Shown here in pieces: positions 62,839-64,000 of a stretch of DNA of 64,000 bases. Both the position numbers and the translations under genes were made by a program. Location: assembly GCA_002943765.1 (NCBI GenBank), contig PQWQ01000015.1:1240001-1304000 (forward strand). Reading direction: 5' to 3'. Each line of letters opens with the position of its first letter. Position 1 is the first letter of the stretch. This DNA is from Psoroptes ovis (taxonomy: Eukaryota > Arthropoda > Arachnida > Sarcoptiformes > Psoroptidae). The notes below the pieces were generated by a model. The model had not been told where the DNA came from. It saw only the letters and a program-made list of their open reading frames with translations, and ran no database searches.

Positions 62839-64000
62839 CAAATCAATTCATGGCATTTTTACATCAGAAAATGAAAAACCGAATTCACTTAGAATACTCA
62901 AAGATTTAAATGGTCAATTTCGTTTTGGCACTTTAAATGCATTGATGGGTCCAAGTGGGGCTGGTAAGACATCCTTGTTGAATGTACTCAATGGAAGATC
63001 AAAAACACGTCTTAGTGAATCATCAAAATTTTATCTAAGTAAATTCATTCAGATTAGAGTCTGTTATCTAACTCAAGAAGTGTCAGGGCATTTGATGCCT
63101 GGTTTGACAGCCAAACAGAGTCTAATTTATGCTTCAAGATTGAAAAATGCAACAGAATCTGCTATTTTAGATCATGAATCAATCGCTTTGAAAATTCTTG
63201 AGGAACTAGATTTATTTGACATTAAAGATACATACGTACAAAATTGTTCTGGAGGTCAACGAAAACGCTTGGCACTTGGATTGGAACTGACATCAGTTCG
63301 AATGCCTAATTTGATATGTATTGATGAACCGACCAGTGGATTAGATTCTAAATCTGCCCAATCGGTTATAACTTGCTTGAAATCCGTTGCCCATCATCAC
63401 AATATCTGCACAATTACTTCAATACATCAACCAACTTCCGAAATTTTCTCCTTTTTTGATCAAGTATACGTGTTGGCCAAAGGTGGTGTATGTGTTTATT
63501 CTGGATCTCCATCTGACATTCGTTCACATTTACAAAAAGTATCCGAACGAATTGATGACGAAGACGTTTTCCCGATTGAAGAACTGATCAAATTTTCTTG
63601 TCTTGATTCTGATGATTCTTTGGTTCAAGCCATGATTCGGCTATCGAATCAAAAATTCAAGGCGGAAAGCATGTTTTTGTTGGAAGATACTGTAGAAGTG
63701 ATAGATGGTATACCATTGAACCGAAATAGTTTCTTTTTGAGATCAATTTGGTTATTGTTACTTCGATACGCATCACATTTTCGAAGTTATTCATGGAAAT
63801 CTATTTGTATGATGAATCTAATGATTATTTTATATGGATTAAACATGGTCATTACATTCGATAATGAGATGGTCAATTACAATGGGTGCGCTGATCTCTC
63901 TAACTATTTATATAATAATATTTGCAATCAGACTCAAGAAAAAGAAGATGAAGCTTTTTATGTAAAAACTTCATCGCTTTACACATGTTTTTTGAGTGTT
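62825..64000 (+). CDS. ABCG-type transporter: ATP-binding domain and start of membrane domain (frame B, partial)
   Basis: The frame is open from 62816 to the window edge (395 codons, no stop) and continues beyond it. Walker A GPSGAGKT is at 62948-62971, the Q-loop region is YLTQEVSGHLMPGLT, the signature NCSGGQRKRLALGLEL starts at 63242, Walker B LICIDEPTSGLDS at 63311 and the H-loop HQPTSE at 63425. FFDQVYVLAKGGVCVYSG is typical of ABCG proteins. The ATPase domain looks intact. After a linker, LLLLRYASHF and MMNLMIILYGLNMVITF mark the start of the membrane domain. ABCG proteins export lipids, sterols, pigments or xenobiotics; the substrate is not predictable here. The only in-frame ATG upstream of Walker A is immediately before it, so this part needs frame A or an upstream exon for its N-terminus. 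Confidence 0.9.
   Translation, partial: MTLFDKSIHGIFTSENEKPNSLRILKDLNGQFRFGTLNALMGPSGAGKTSLLNVLNGRSKTRLSESSKFYLSKFIQIRVCYLTQEVSGHLMPGLTAKQSLIYASRLKNATESAILDHESIALKILEELDLFDIKDTYVQNCSGGQRKRLALGLELTSVRMPNLICIDEPTSGLDSKSAQSVITCLKSVAHHHNICTITSIHQPTSEIFSFFDQVYVLAKGGVCVYSGSPSDIRSHLQKVSERIDDEDVFPIEELIKFSCLDSDDSLVQAMIRLSNQKFKAESMFLLEDTVEVIDGIPLNRNSFFLRSIWLLLLRYASHFRSYSWKSICMMNLMIILYGLNMVITFDNEMVNYNGCADLSNYLYNNICNQTQEKEDEAFYVKTSSLYTCFLSV

Noticed and set aside
62789..62867. Intron between the transporter membrane-domain end and the ATP-binding domain
   Set aside because: The ACATCAG acceptor at 62867 is good, but the only donors near it are weak; the one with the right phase (62789) creates a TAA at the junction, and the one at 62806 has the wrong phase.
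1..64000. Transposons, CRISPR arrays, operons, rRNA genes
   Set aside because: I found no reverse transcriptase, transposase, integrase or rRNA-like sequence, and no regularly spaced repeat-spacer structure; the intron-containing genes rule out a bacterial reading.

Overview
This window is eukaryotic nuclear DNA, very AT-rich (about three quarters A+T by eye) and full of ATC/GAT, TAA/TTA, CA/GT and homopolymer simple repeats. The KCTD1/15-type gene, a TSSK-like intronless kinase, an ABCG-type transporter, and short introns of 60-79 bases with GTAAG-type donors and T-rich acceptors fit a small arthropod genome. An astigmatid mite (Dermatophagoides, Sarcoptes or a relative) is my best guess; the species assignment is inference.

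Layout. Positions 1 to about 48,900 are a gene-poor expanse. I find no ORF there with a recognisable domain, only repeats, several long perfect palindromes, a few GC-richer islands (17.1, 18.2-18.4, 36.2 and 45.2 kb) and scattered short exon-like segments bounded by good splice signals. From 48.9 kb onward the sequence becomes genic. A three-exon minus-strand gene (48925-50267) encodes an unrecognised coiled-coil protein. It is divergent from a single-exon plus-strand gene (51420-52745) for a TSSK-like protein kinase that has lost the HRD and DFG aspartates, so it is probably a pseudokinase. A possible two-exon micro-gene lies at 54551-54796. A complete three-exon KCTD1/KCTD15 homologue lies at 59661-60894. 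The right end carries an ABCG-subfamily transporter cut by the window edge: the C-terminal end of one membrane domain (62431-62838), followed directly by a complete nucleotide-binding domain and the start of a second membrane domain (about 62825-64000). The two parts are in different frames at a short 13-base-period direct repeat.

The genes do not form a pathway and are ordinary neighbours in a eukaryotic genome. The most interesting items are the possible full-size (two-unit) ABCG arrangement with its frame break, the pseudokinase, the hidden micro-gene with a hairpin in its intron, the GC-rich islands inside the AT-rich desert, and the excess of long perfect palindromes and GGCGCC sites.
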